From the NCBI GenBank assembly GCA_022813625.1, contig JAKLMB010000019.1, forward strand, positions 682,001-746,000: a stretch of DNA of 64,000 nucleotides. Reading direction: 5' to 3'. Positions 32,142-44,292 of this stretch are shown here, piece after piece. Source of the DNA: Aaosphaeria pasadenensis (lineage: Eukaryota > Ascomycota > Dothideomycetes > Pleosporales). Position 1 is the stretch's first letter. The number at the start of each line of letters is the position of its first letter. The position numbers were made by a program, and so were the translations under genes. The notes under the pieces were generated by a model. That model was not told where the DNA came from, did not search any database, and saw nothing but the letters and a program-made list of their open reading frames with translations.

Positions 32142-34083
32142 AACCAGCTCCTGGGCAAATTTGATGTTTGGAATAAGTAATTCTCTTTTAGACCGGTGCT
32201 GGGTTCCGACTCTTGATGATAGTTTTCCTGGTGGCAGTCTTGATGCTTAAAGTTGTGGTCTATCTCAGTCGAGTGTGTATGTACAGTGTAATGCAATGTG
32301 AAAATAACCAAAAATGCCAGATATGTCTACTTAATGTATCACTTAAGAAAACACAATCAGCGCGGGGCACGTAATCTTAATGGCAGAGCCTCGCGGCTTG
32401 GTAACCAAATGTACCTTTTTTTGAAGATGCGGAAGTGGCGCAGACGTTGGGTGGCTTAGACGACCGTTCGAACTAGCCAGGTACAGGCATTGATACCGCA
32501 ACTTTCACAAGCTGACAGAGTGACAGGGTAATGATGGCCATATGGTCCTTGATGATTGCGCCGAGGCTCGACAATATGTCTCGAGTTCCCAAGTTTGATG
32601 ACGATTTCGGATCGGGTTGTGGAAACCAACGTATCTTAATCCGACCGTATCGTGACCGGCTCCATTCAAAGACTGCTTGCGCGAAGCGTTCAAATGTAGC
32701 ATCGTCCTTTTCACAGGCGATTGAGAGGCACAAAATCAATAACCTCAAAACTGTATTCGATAGAATTTGGCATACATGAACTTTCAATGAAGCTTTCCCA
32801 AAAGTGGACCTCCTTGAAGCTCTCATTCGCGTGCTTCCTTCTGCAGATAGAGCTCGGGGAAAATGTACAGCAGAACTTCGAAGGGCGCCAGAAGAACGTC
32901 TCATTTCAGAGTAAAAGCCTGAATGCTATTCATTCCATTAGCAACTGAACTCAAGATACTTGAAGCTCGCGGAATGACTTATGCCGCAATAACCCAAAAG
33001 TCCAGTAGCGGACAGTCTTTTGTCCATGGGCAGAAGACATGATAATTCGACACCAAAAACCTCGCCCTCTGCTATTCGATTTTGTTCCACATAGCCTTCA
33101 ACCACGCAATCGACCATCATGACATCAGTATCAAGCCTGACCGTCCGTTCATCTTTCCTTACGCTTCACAAACCTATCTCTGTCTGTTCAAGCTTACGTA
33201 GTACCTCGGGAAGCAACCGGGACAAAGGTATCATCACCCGCGACGGTGCTGGTCTTTCTGCTAGAACCTCAGCGTAGGTAGCCGTCCAGTGCGGGATGCT
33301 CCTGACGCCGTTCGTGTGTACTGGACAAGATCACGCCAGGGGAGAGTGGGGATGGTAAACAAGCCCCCACTGGCTCAAAATGAGGGAGACGTACCTACAT
33401 TGCAGTAAACATCAGATAGACATGTGACGGCCTCGCTACCATCAGCGTCAATAATTTGGACTCATTATGCTTACTATCAATACAGAGCCTCGGCGTAGAC
33501 CTGCCAACACGAAGACCCACCTAAACAACCAAGTCAATGCATTCAAAATAACTCACAGCATGAGCTCTAACTTAGAGTCTGGAAGGACTAGGTGATTTTG
33601 ATATTCAATGGTTAAGATTGACGCTAATAGCTCTCTCACGATCGTACATTCCACCCATGCGACAAAACGCTCAAAGCAACGCTTGCATGAAGATATTTGC
33701 CAAAAGACCACACTGGAAAAATGCCAAGGCTGATATTAAACAGACTAGCTTGCAACAGGAAAGGAAATATGTTTGTGAAGAGAACGAAATGGTAACTTGA
33801 TGAGGCAATGATGAAAGTGTAAAACATATAGGTAGGTAAAAGCAACGCCGACTAGGGTATCTTACAGGCAGAGAATCAAAGAGATATTGAAAATTATGCT
33901 CGGTCAGGGTGTTGGGGAAAGAGCTCTCAATCCAGCTCCATCTCGTAGCTTCGGCGGCTCGTTTTCGTTGCATAGCATCGTACTCCATCCATCGTCTGCG
34001 AAAGAGGTTGCCAGCACACGCAGACACATACACATACGTAGAGCGTACAGGGGGTTTGCAGCTCGCGATTTGCGACTTGCGCA
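32142..34083. other. Intergenic with an unresolved coding-like patch
   Basis: The arrestin promoter and spacer. Between about 32473 and 33120 open frames with protein-like composition occur on both strands (see findings), but no family match or unique gene model emerges. The rest shows nothing. Confidence 0.35.
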
Positions 34084-36427
34084 TTAGAACATCTCGCCAT
34101 CGACCGCCTTGGGCCCGGCAACGTTGATGCTGCTCCTGCTCTTGTTCTTGTGGAAGAACCCGCTTCCGAACCCGCTCTCTTCCTTGGGCGTCATCCACGC
34201 TTCGGGGCTCGTCACGTCGTCCACGCTGCTACTCAGGCTGTAGTTGCCGATTTCGCTGCTGCTGTGCGTGTGATGGCTAGTGAAGGTGTGGTTGCGAGAA
34301 CGAGGAGCAGTGTCGAGCCTGAATCCTTGCTCGGGGCCGGCGCGCGGAGTCGCTAGGCGCTCCTCGTTGCTCGTCACGACGTTGTCTGGAGAGGGGGTTG
34401 GGTAGGAGGGACTCTGATTCATGAATTTGTGAAGCATGGCTTGCAGATTGGCGACATCACGCTGAAGGGTGAAAACTTGCGACTCGAGGGTCTTTCGAGC
34501 CGAGCGTTCGTGCTTGAGGGACGCCTGGACCGCTGCAAGTTGCTCCGCTATGTCATTACGCTGCGCCGTTGAGGGCCTCCAGGATGGGCCAGAGTCGACT
34601 ATGACCGTCTGGCGACTCGTAGAGCTGGGGAACTCATCCACTGCAGATAGCGGTGCAATGGTCGGCGAAGGAGGTCCGTCGTAGTGGCCACTCACCGCTC
34701 TATCGTTGCTTCTGCTCGAATGACGGCTTGTTGCGGATGAACTCCTATTGCGCGAGCGCCGTCCTTTCGGTACATTCTCCAGAACGATCGTCTGACGATT
34801 GCTTCGGCCAGATATGCGGCGGACTGATGTCTCCAGATCGCGCATATTATCTTCAAGATGCTTGACTCGGTCCTCGATGGAGAGGCGCTTTTCTGACCGG
34901 GGAGGGATCTCCGGCTCCTCTGTATCTGGCTCATCATCTGAGAATCCGCTTTTCAGGTCTCCAAAGTGGAAGGACTCCGATGGACTCGGGATCTCAGTAA
35001 GGTCCTGAGCATGTTGTTGCTGGACGACAGTGGGCTGGTGGGCCGCGACCGTCTGCAGAGTGGGTTCCGGAGACCTGGTGGTGATAGCCTGCTGGCTGTC
35101 GGCCGTGCGAACAGTGTCAATAGTCTTCGCGGTTTGCGGTCTTGTGCCTGTGCTGTAAATGCTTCCTGTCTGGTAGCTGTCTCTCCAATATCGAATCTCG
35201 GCGCTTCGTCTTCGCTCAATCGAGGGTCGCGCCTTGGCCAAATCGCGTAAAGCGCCCGCGCTTCGCGACCGTCGCTTCGCTTGCACAGACTGAGCGCCAT
35301 GTGGTGCTCGTGGCCCTGCTGGTACTGCTGCTGGTGGCGGTGGACTCGATAGCGCAATTCCTATCTGGGGCGATGTCAATGACTCTGCATCGAGCCGTTC
35401 GTCCCAACTCGGTAGTCTCTCTACGGAGCCGCCGATGGCTGCTTTGAGTGCGTGCGCTTCGCTTTGCGAGAGAAGCAGACTCGGCAAGGTCGCTCTCCGG
35501 CGGCCCAAATCAGGAGTGGGAATATCGAAAGTCAGATACTGTTGCGTCGGACTCGATTCCTGTGGCGCGTTGACATTCATTGGGAAGGGGAGGTGCTGGC
35601 CCAAGGGATTAACTGGCTGGAGATCTTGAACAGGAAGATCAGATATCCTCGCAGTAGACGGTTTCTCTTGCTGTGGCTTTGGAGAGCTGGTTAGAATGCC
35701 AGGATCCTGTTTTGATGGTCAGTTTTCTTAATCGTTCACCAGAAAATCAGAATAACAATAGGGAGAAAAAGAAGGGAGCACCTACGCTCCGATGATACGT
35801 GTGCCTGCGGGACGTATCTTCCTCCTCCTCTTCAATATGGTCATGCTCGTCTCTGCTCTTCCTACCAAACATCTTGCGAAAGACATTGCGAAGACCGCTT
35901 TTCCGCTTCTTCTTCGCAGCCGTCATCTTCGGCGAAGTTTCTCCAGGAATAGAGGGAAATGGGCTCGGAGTGCTGTAATACGTAGGTTCTACAGAACTCT
36001 GTCTTTGCGCGTTACTGGTACCTCGTCCGGAAATGGGGGTTGTCCTTTGCTCAGGAAGCTCGTTGTTGTTGCTGTTGTGGGTTTGGAGAGTGGATGCATG
36101 GCCGTCTCCTAGATCAGAGATAGTGGCGTGCAGGCTTTCATTATGAATACTGGGTTGAGGATTTGGGTGCACCCGAGGTTCAGCAATTGCTTGCTGAGGC
36201 AGTGGAGATTTCGGAAGGACATCATTCGAGGGTGGGGATTCCTTCGCCTTATGGGCCTCTGCAAATTCCCTCTCCTCGTCCTCGCTGAGCGGCGTCTCCT
36301 CTGTGATGGGGATGGGCCCGCTTATCTTCAGATCTCCACGGCGGATTGCATCTGCCTTCCAGCTAGATCGCTGCAGGCTCCCTTCTCCACTCATGTTGGA
36401 AGCAACAAAACCGTCGTTGGTGAGCAT
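34084..36427 (-). CDS. Large Ser/Arg-rich coiled-coil protein of unknown function
   Basis: Not recognised as a named family. Two exons: 36427-35786 and 35706-34084, with a 79-nt intron (GTAGGT...AACAG), give 754 aa. The N-terminus (SSWKADAIRRGDLKISGPIPITEETPLSEDEEREF) looks conserved rather than random. A basic patch follows (AAKKKRKSGLRNVFRKMFGRKSRDEHDHIEEEEE), which may bind membrane or nucleic acid. The middle is disordered. Two heptad-rich segments are predicted near the C-terminal half: EDRVKHLEDNMRDLETSVRRISG and DIAEQLAAVQASLKHERSARKTLESQVFTLQRDVANLQAMLHKFM. A second in-frame Met (MSGEGSLQ) 11 residues in is an alternative start. Confidence 0.75.
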
Positions 36428-39392
36428 GGATCGTGGTTGTTGAGGTATCTATTTAGAGCGTAGAGTCGCGCGGATAGTCGCAATAGGGAGATTGCAGGGC
36501 AGAGAGGCCTCACGCAACAATTGCAGGGAAATCCTGGAGGTGGTCGCAAGATGCCTTCATGGCCCTCGGGAAATTGCTACACAGAAGGCAATGCACATTA
36601 CAAGTGGACGAATAGGCCGCAATTGGGACCAGTGCTCATATGTAATTAAGTGGGCGACACCCTGCGTAGACAGTACAACGGCCGTGGGGATGAGGAGGGG
36701 AGAGGTTGCCCACACAGCTAGGTGGTGATGCGAGAAGCTACCTGAGCAAGCTATGTAAAAGATGTGGGAACCAACTAAAGAAAAAAGACAACGATGCAGA
36801 TAAAAGAATCAACCAGGAACGACAGGAAGACGGTAGAGATGGAGAGGAGATGTAAAAGCAAAGCGCGTACAGAGTAGGGTAGAGGCAAAGCTAAGTATCA
36901 AACAGCAGCGTCATGGACGAGCAGGGGCGGTGTGGAGTGGAGGGGGCGGGATGGCATGGCATGGGATAGGAAACATGTGCAGTGCAGTGCAGTGCTTTGC
37001 AGTAACAGTCGTAGCATCAGCGAGCGGGCGACTACCACGGTAAGGTAAGTTAAGGTATGGATTCGGATTGTAATGCGGATCAAGAAAGACGGCCGAGACC
37101 GAAATAGCTGTTCATAGCATGTCAGTACGAGGGGGGTTTAGATAGCCACCCAGGTGAATGGCGCGCGGATAGACGTGGGTGGGTATGTATTACTACTGTG
37201 TATGTATTACCAAGGTAAGAAGCTATGGGCCTATGACACTGTACTGGAGACACTATACTTGTACCCTAAAAGACTACCTCAAACGCAACCAAGCATGCAC
37301 GCAACCAAGCAATAAAGCAAGTAAGCAGGGTACAATAGGTAGTGGTGCGCGGGATACGGTCCAGGGTGGGATGGATCGATATGCGTGCATGTCAGAGAAA
37401 GGAAAGGAAAACAAAGAAGAAAAAGCCAACAGCCAACAGCCAAAAGCTCAAAGGTCAATTGATTGAAGACCCCTGCCAGCTGCAAGAGGCAGAGATGGAG
37501 TATGAGAGAAGCGCTTTGGCCCAATTGCGCCAGAGAACGACGATTAATGGAGTGCGTGAGCTTGTTTCAGAGTCTCTACCTAGCATCCATTCAACTGCAT
37601 GGGTCTATGATGATGGAGGCACGGGTGGGCACTGGGAACAGCAACAAGTCCAACTCAACAGGCATAGCGCTCGAGAGACGGCCCATGACCCTGTCCATCC
37701 AACCCTTGTCATGACCTCTCTGTGACTTTGTCATGACAAGCCATGTCCATAACGAGACATAGGCCACTGCATGAAAGATTCGAAGAGGGAAGAGAAAAGA
37801 GGGACAGGTTACAAAGACGTCGCCGAAATTGATGGACATGAGCATGAGCCTCCACTTGATCGCTTGTGGATGCACCGTTTGGGAGGGAATTGGACCACTC
37901 TTAGCGAGATGGGCATGTCAGGTTGTTTGCAGGTATGTATGATTTACTTACTGTGTAGTATGTGACGGAAGATAGTTATGTGGTGATGTGTTTAGATGAA
38001 GTCCATTCAATGGACAGTACGAAGTACATGATCCGCAGCAATGAATTACAATTGGTACATCACCAGCCAGTTACTACTGTGTACCTCCCTAAGTAGGGTA
38101 GGGGTTCCCTACACAAGATGTCTGCAAAGCGTTGCTCGGCACCAGACTGGTGGTAACTACTTCTTAGAGGTGAATCAGTGTCGTTCGTTATTGGATCCTA
38201 ATAGTCTACGTCTAGGCCAGCAGTCTTTGTGTCCACCGTCAAGCCCGTTGCTGTTCCTGATGGCTAACTTAAAAGTTACCATGAGCCAGTCAATACGCCA
38301 TTGTCGCTTCGTCTATTCGTACAAAGGGTCAACTCACAAGCCAGGGGTTCCCAACAACCAACTATCAACGCCATAGCATATCGATAGCAAACGTGGACGG
38401 GCCAGATGGGAGGACGGGTCAGAGGATGGAGGCGGCACGGGAATCAATAGTTATTAATGTTAATGGCACAATCGAAGCATTCTGGATTTTTCTTTGATTC
38501 CACACACACGAAACACGGGCCTCGATTCAGACATGTATATGGTTACTCCGTACATATATATAACCACTCCGTACCTAGATAGAGAGTATATATAACTTAT
38601 ATCGGACGCACCTTCATATGGATAAGGTACCTCACAAGCCTCTTAAGGAGTGCACAGTAGATTCAACAATGCATCTTTGTCTCCCCTACGAGTAAGATAC
38701 CACCACCACTACTACGGGTAGGGGATGAGCATAACTCAACAGACTAACAGCAATGCAATAATCTAATTCAAACTCTCTTCCGCGTCTTCTTTTTCTAAAC
38801 CTTCTACGGGGTAGAGTTTTCGCCGGCGACCGTAGTAACTGGCCTAACCATTGCGGCACTGCCGATGCTAAGATGCCGTGCATATAGTTGTGGCTTTGTC
38901 GTTCTGCCTCTCCCGCTTCGAGTGCAATAGACTGACTCCACATTCGGATTAAATGGTCATATTGCGAACCCCGGACCGTTTCTGAATGGGCTAATGCAGT
39001 CGACAAGCGCCTACAGCTGCATATTGTATCCATTCTCTCCTCTCGGTCCTATGTCCTTGACTCCTGTTATTTATTATACGGACTCGTACTTCAACTACTG
39101 AGCAGGAATGTCGAACCATGCGTACATACAGCAGTGCAATACAGTATCTTAGCCCTGCCGTACCTGCCGTACCTTTTTGTCCGTCGACCGTCCGCACTCT
39201 TGTACACAGACAGTATCAATGGATTATTGCTGTAGTTACCGACGGTCGATGACTTGTGCCAGTTGTGGAACCACCCAGCAGCAAGCCAAAAGCCACACGA
39301 CCCCCCTCCACTCCACTCCCAGAACCGCGGCTCTTGTACGTCCCTGGCCTGGCTCCTCGCCTGGACGTTACAAGTCAGTCACCGCATCTCCA
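36428..39392. other. Large intergenic region upstream of the coiled-coil gene
   Basis: 3 kb of promoter and spacer with many short low-complexity tracts. ACTCCGTAC occurs twice (38545-38553 and 38566-38574) flanking TATATATA sequence. No gene is supported; the longest open frames (37342-37725 and 38041-38376) have no protein-like content. Confidence 0.4.
36979..36995. repeat. GCAGT microsatellite
   Basis: Three and a half perfect copies of GCAGT, preceded by GGCAT repeats near 36953-36963. Confidence 0.75.
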
Positions 39393-42300
39393 TCATCCGC
39401 CATGCCGTTCGTCCACGTAGACATCCGCTAGGTCCGGGTACCTGAGGTCTGCATGTTCCTCGAGGAATTCCATCCACGACTTCAAGAACTTGGTGCCACT
39501 AGATTGAATGATTTTTGATCGTCAGCTCGGGGGATTGTGTTCTAGCCAAACGGCACGCTCAACGCGGTCTTTCACACGGCATCACACAACAGCCATGCCA
39601 CGCCATGCCATGTCATGCCATGCAGCGTGTGCATACGTGCGTCTCACGTTGCGAAGGCGAGGCCGCGAGGGGAAGGGAGAAACAAACGTTCCGCTGGGAA
39701 CCGCACGGTACAAAGCACGCAAGTTGTGTAACTGGAGGGGAAGGGATTGGGGACGAAGAATGCAGCCGCTAGCTACGAGAAAGTGTGCCTGGGCGCCTGA
39801 GCGCGCGTGGGCGCGCGTCCAACCAACCCCAATCCAACAACAACAGCAGTCAAAACACAACGAACAATACTGCACTGCACAGTCCTCACTGCATACAGCA
39901 CAGATAGATGGATAGAATACGTACCGGCCAACAGTGTCCGAGTCTCCGATGATGCACAAATGCCTCTTTGGTCTGGTCATTGCCACTATATCCCGCGTGA
40001 GCACTCTGTGTTTCGGGGGCGGCATGAGCCTTAAGCTATGCCCCCCGTGCGGAGGGTGTCATGAGCCGCGTGGGTGTCGTGCCAATTGTTCACGGCCATC
40101 ATTACATAGCAGTATTGATTAATTAATACGTGCTGGGAGGGTTCGTACTTACCATTCAATCGTCGCTTTTCGCCTAGGAATCCAACCTCGTGCTCAGCAT
40201 TACTTCGCACCAAGCTGACGACCACTGCTTCTTTCTCTCGGCCCTGGAACCCATCTACGGACCCCAGCTCAATGCCAGGGAAGCTTTCTTTAAGCATTTG
40301 GGACAGCATGGCGACCTAATGTTATGGCAGTGTCAGTAGGATCGTTTATAGTTTGTATGCTTGCGACATGTGTGTGGAGCCAACATGCTTCAGGCTCTGG
40401 AAATTGGACATGGTAATGGCCAACAGCCAACACGCATAAATCATATCAATTGGGCGGACCTACCTGCGCATTGTAAGGCGTAATGACCGCTATATCTTCA
40501 GCTTTGACGCCTGCGTCGATTAGATTGCCGACATGCAACTTGACGAGTGCTGCTTCGGCCTCGTTGCTTTTGCTGTCCCCGAGACTCATGCCTTTGCTGC
40601 TTCCCTTGCCAATCTCCTCGTCCTCCGTCTTCTCGGGAAAGTCGCCGCCCTGCGTGTCCCAGAAGACCAGAGGCTCCCGTGTGTCGTCAGTCTCCTTGAC
40701 CTCATAGGGCAAGTCTTTGAGCAATCTCTCCTTGACCGAATCGGCTGCGATTAGTTTCGATTCGTAGAGTTGGTCAGAGGGAAAACGCATAATGGTCTCA
40801 TGCATTCGATATTGCGTGGTGAGCATGCGTTGGATCGACGGTCCATGTAATGCCAGCAACCTATCGAATAACGTCGTTTCTAACGTCATGCTGCCTCCCG
40901 CCGGCTTTACTGACGGCTCCGCATTGTTCTTACCTTCTTCTTCAGCCTTACCTTTCTTTACATCCTTCTTCTTAGACGCTTTGGCCTCTTTAGAATTAAG
41001 TGACTTGATCGTAGGCGGCAATTGCAAGTGATCGCCCGCGAGTATCAGCTTAGTCGCCTTGACCCATAACAAGGGCACCCAGCATTGTGCTTCCAGGGCC
41101 TGCGATGCTTCATCTACTATGACCACGTCGAATTCCTGGTTTCTCAGGTGGAAGCCACCGGCACCATGCAATGTAGCCAGCACGACCTTAGAGCCCTTCA
41201 CTAAGTTGTCAACGCAGCCCCTTTCCCGCTCCCTGAATTCCTTCCGCAGATCCTTCAATTCTGCGTAGACCTGGCGCCGCTCTTTGGCATTGCGAGTCTT
41301 GCGGATCGATCCTTGCTTCTCGTCCATTTCCTTTCGAACGTCCTGGACGAGTGCTGCGGCGTCCGACGTACGCGTCAGGACGTCTAGACTATGGTTCAGA
41401 ACTGATGGGAGGAGACGAGCCGGATGTCCCAGTCGGATCATGGGAACTTTGTGCGATGCTAGGCGCTCGACAATGTTGTCTACGGCAATATTGGAGGGCC
41501 CACAGACGAGAAGGCGCAGGTTCTTCTTCAGCATCTGGAGGATCAACTCTATGAGCGTGTGCGTCTTGCCAGTCCCTGGCGGTCCCCAGATACAGGCAAT
41601 CTCTCGAGAACCCAGTGCGAATCTGATGGCCTCCTTTTGGCTGTCGTTCAGACTGGGGTCGTTCCACGTGAGATTGTGAAGAGGACTTGAGGGATCATTG
41701 TTGTCGGACGGCGGCGGCGTTGGAGAAGCCTGACCAAAGAGTACGTGCATCAAAGGGGTATGTTCCTGTTCCTGAAACTTTTGCAATCGTGACATTGTTT
41801 GGTTCATCCTGGGAATGCATGAGCTTGGAAAGCGATGAGAGAATATATTGATTCATGACGGTACCTTTTATAAGTAACGTCGTTTGCCAGTTTGACACTA
41901 TAAGCAGAACTATCAGTCTATCTGTACAGCAGGTATCGTCGGAACCATCAACTAACATCCATAGCTTGTTTCCGCTGGGCACATCTGCGTCCTCTTTGTC
42001 TAGCACGATTTCGACGTTTTCCCTGCGCACCCGCAAAACCACTCCCTCTGCACCTTTCTTCACAAGCTCACGCTTCTCCGCCTTCTTCGCACTGCCCGCG
42101 GGCTGCTCCTGCAATGAAACAATATCCCCAGTTCTGATTCCATGTTCAGGGATATCTGCCTTCTCACCCTTTGTCACGACTGCCGGATCCAGAGCGAGCT
42201 CCACGACAGTCTTCCCGCCTAGGCCAGTACGTATAGAAGAAACATTAAGGTTCAGGATGGCCAGGCCCGCACGGGCGAGAGTGGTCGGGGTATGGGAGGA

Positions 42301-42405
42301 GAGGAGGGCATCTGTTTCCGACAGCTCGGCTTTTAGCTCCGCGTCGAGCAGTGCCAGTTGGGTCGTGGCGAACGAGGGTATGTCTGTAGGGCTGAGCTTC
42401 GTCAT
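39393..42405 (-). CDS. HCS1: SMUBP2/Hcs1-type superfamily 1 DNA/RNA helicase
   Basis: A 5'-to-3' ATP-dependent helicase of the IGHMBP2/Hcs1 group. Six exons: 42405-41957, 41897-41865 (33 nt), 41808-40464, 40315-40153, 39985-39925 and 39498-39393. The protein has 718 aa, close to yeast Hcs1 (about 680). Exon joins rebuild conserved blocks: LWI-VKLANDVTYK-RMNQTM, PYNAQ-VAMLSQML, RRLN-VAMTRPKRHLCIIGD and TVGR-GTKFLKSWMEFLEEHADLRYPD. Helicase motifs: Walker A GPPGTGKT (about 236-243), Ia region CGPSNIAVDNIVERL, DEASQ (II), GDHLQLPP (III), TTQYRMHETI (IV), SVDGFQGREKEAVVVSLVRSN (V) and VAMTRPK (VI). Intron lengths rise toward the 3' end (59, 56, 148, 167, 426 nt). It diverges from NTH1. Confidence 0.92.
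39499..39924 (-). other. Unusually long last intron (426 nt) of the helicase gene
   Basis: Donor GTACGT follows ...DTVG plus CG of the split Arg codon. Acceptor CTAG precedes the T that completes it. The flanking exons encode a conserved Hcs1 C-terminus, so the boundaries are well constrained. Inside are repeated CCATGC/CATGCCA units (39592-39625) and open frames with no known content. It is far longer than the other introns in the window. Confidence 0.75.
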
Positions 42406-42947
42406 GACGATGTAGTCAGGCTGTAAGAGTTCTGCTTGGTGGTGGATTATGATGCTGTGATTCTACTATAGATCTGGGATTAGGTGGAAACCCTAAGTAC
42501 TGCCTTGACTGTAGCACGGTGGGGTAGGTTCACGAATGTGTGAGTACTCTGTTCGTGCAGATCTCGTTTCCACTATCAGGGTACGAGAAGATAATCGCAT
42601 GTCAGAGAGGAAATTCGGAAGGGCAATTGATCCTCAGGGACGGGGAGCGTGGGTGTGTATGAGGTTGTATGTGTAGAACTCAGACCTCAGTGAATGTGAT
42701 GGTACCTGCATGTCTCGGGAGCTTGGATGGGGGCAAAGGATTGTCGTCACCTCCGCGCTGACTTGCGGACGCGTCTGATTGGATGATTGCCCCCTTTGCT
42801 CGTCGCGTCAAAGCTCCCAAAACGTCACTTGCAACTGTCTGAGCGTCAGTTCTATTATAGCAAGTGCACTTCTTTCTTTTCTTGGGAATATCTCCTTTTC
42901 TGCCCCTTCTGTTTTGCCTTTCTGAATTTGTTTTCGTAGATCCAGAG
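42406..42947. promoter_or_regulatory. Shared divergent promoter HCS1/NTH1
   Basis: 542 bp between the start codons of the helicase (minus) and endonuclease III (plus). No strong TATA box is visible. The T- and C-rich stretch at about 42868-42920 is the probable NTH1 leader. Confidence 0.55.
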
Positions 42948-44292
42948 ATGCGGACCTCGCGCATATCTCGAGACACTTCTAAAATCATCGCTGCGAGTCG
43001 TGCGAGGCGACCATTACGTCGAGCACCCTCTGCCACAAATGTAGCGACTCAAGACCTCGCCCTAAACACGCCTGATGCCAATCCTGTCGCGAAAGTACGC
43101 AATCGCGAGTCAGCATCATCCCAGAACAATGGACTCCAATCCTCTGACTCCGAACTGAGCTCGCCTGCAGAAGATCAGGATTCCGACTTCTCAAACACAA
43201 TCACGAGCAAGAAGCGGAAGAGAGGGCAAGATATCCCGGTGCCTCCGCGCGTCAAGCAAGAGAGCAAAGAAGTTAGCATCGCAACCATCGCGTCCCCGAA
43301 AAAGGAAAATGGCAAACCGAAAAAGGCGCGCCGTGTCCCCGCGAAGAAGACCGTCGTGAATGGCGTCGTCAAGGTAGAGGCACCGCCGAACTGGGAGGAA
43401 ATGTATGCCCTGACACGAGAAATGCGCAACGAGAATGTCGCTCCGGTCGATACCATGGGCTGCGAGAGCCTAGCCGATCGCACTGCCTCGCCACGCGATC
43501 AGAGGTTCCAAACCCTCGTGTCCCTAATGTTGAGCAGCCAAACCAAGGATACCGTGACGTCTGTTGCAATCAAAGGGATGCAGGATAACATGCCTGGAGT
43601 ATGCGCTTGAAGTGATGTGGATAGTGATCATATGCTTACCAAGACAGGGCTTCAACCTAGAGTCTGTCCTAGCCATAGAACCGCAAGCACTCAACGCTTT
43701 TATCTGCAAAGTGGGCTTTCACAATCTCAAGACCAAGTACATCAAGTCCGCCGCCGAGATTCTTCGAGATAAATGGAACTCGGACATCCCAGATTCCATC
43801 GCAGGCCTCGTCTCACTGCCAGGAGTAGGCCCGAAGATGGCATACCTCTGTATGAGTGCCGCATGGGGAAGGGATGAGGGCATCGGCGTCGATGTTCATG
43901 TACATCGTATATCGAACCTCTGGGGCTGGAACAACACCAAACAACCCGAAGAGACAAGAGCCGCTCTTGAGTCCTGGCTTCCGAAGGACAGATGGCATGA
44001 CATCAACAATCTTCTAGTCGGCTTTGGCCAGACTATTTGCCTACCAGTGGGTAGAAAATGTGGTGATTGTAAACTGGCAGACCGAGGCTTGTGCCCGTCT
44101 GCGGTAGTCGGAAAGGCCACAAAGGTTAAAAAGGAAGAAACAATTGTCAAGCTCGAGGGCACCGGCGGAAGCACAGTGGTCTATGACGAATTGACTGTGT
44201 CTCGGGGCCACGACATCAAATCAGAGGACGTAGCCGACATTGAGGACATGGGACTGAGCTTACGTACAAGGAGAGCACGAAGTAGGAAATGA
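42948..44292 (+). CDS. NTH1: Endonuclease III homologue, DNA N-glycosylase/AP lyase
   Basis: Removes oxidised pyrimidines from DNA and nicks the abasic site, in base excision repair of nucleus and mitochondria. Two exons: 42948-43598 and 43648-44292, with a 49-nt intron (GTATGC...GACAG), give 431 aa. The first 150 residues are a basic, disordered extension with KKRKR (nuclear localisation) and an Arg-rich, acid-poor start that could target mitochondria. The core starts at WEEMYALTREMR. The helix-hairpin-helix is SLPGVGPKMAYL with catalytic Lys about 280, and the catalytic Asp is about 299 in GVDVHVHRISNLW. The [4Fe-4S] cysteines are about 348, 355, 358 and 366. The last spacing is seven residues, not the five of bacterial and human enzymes. 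Confidence 0.93.
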
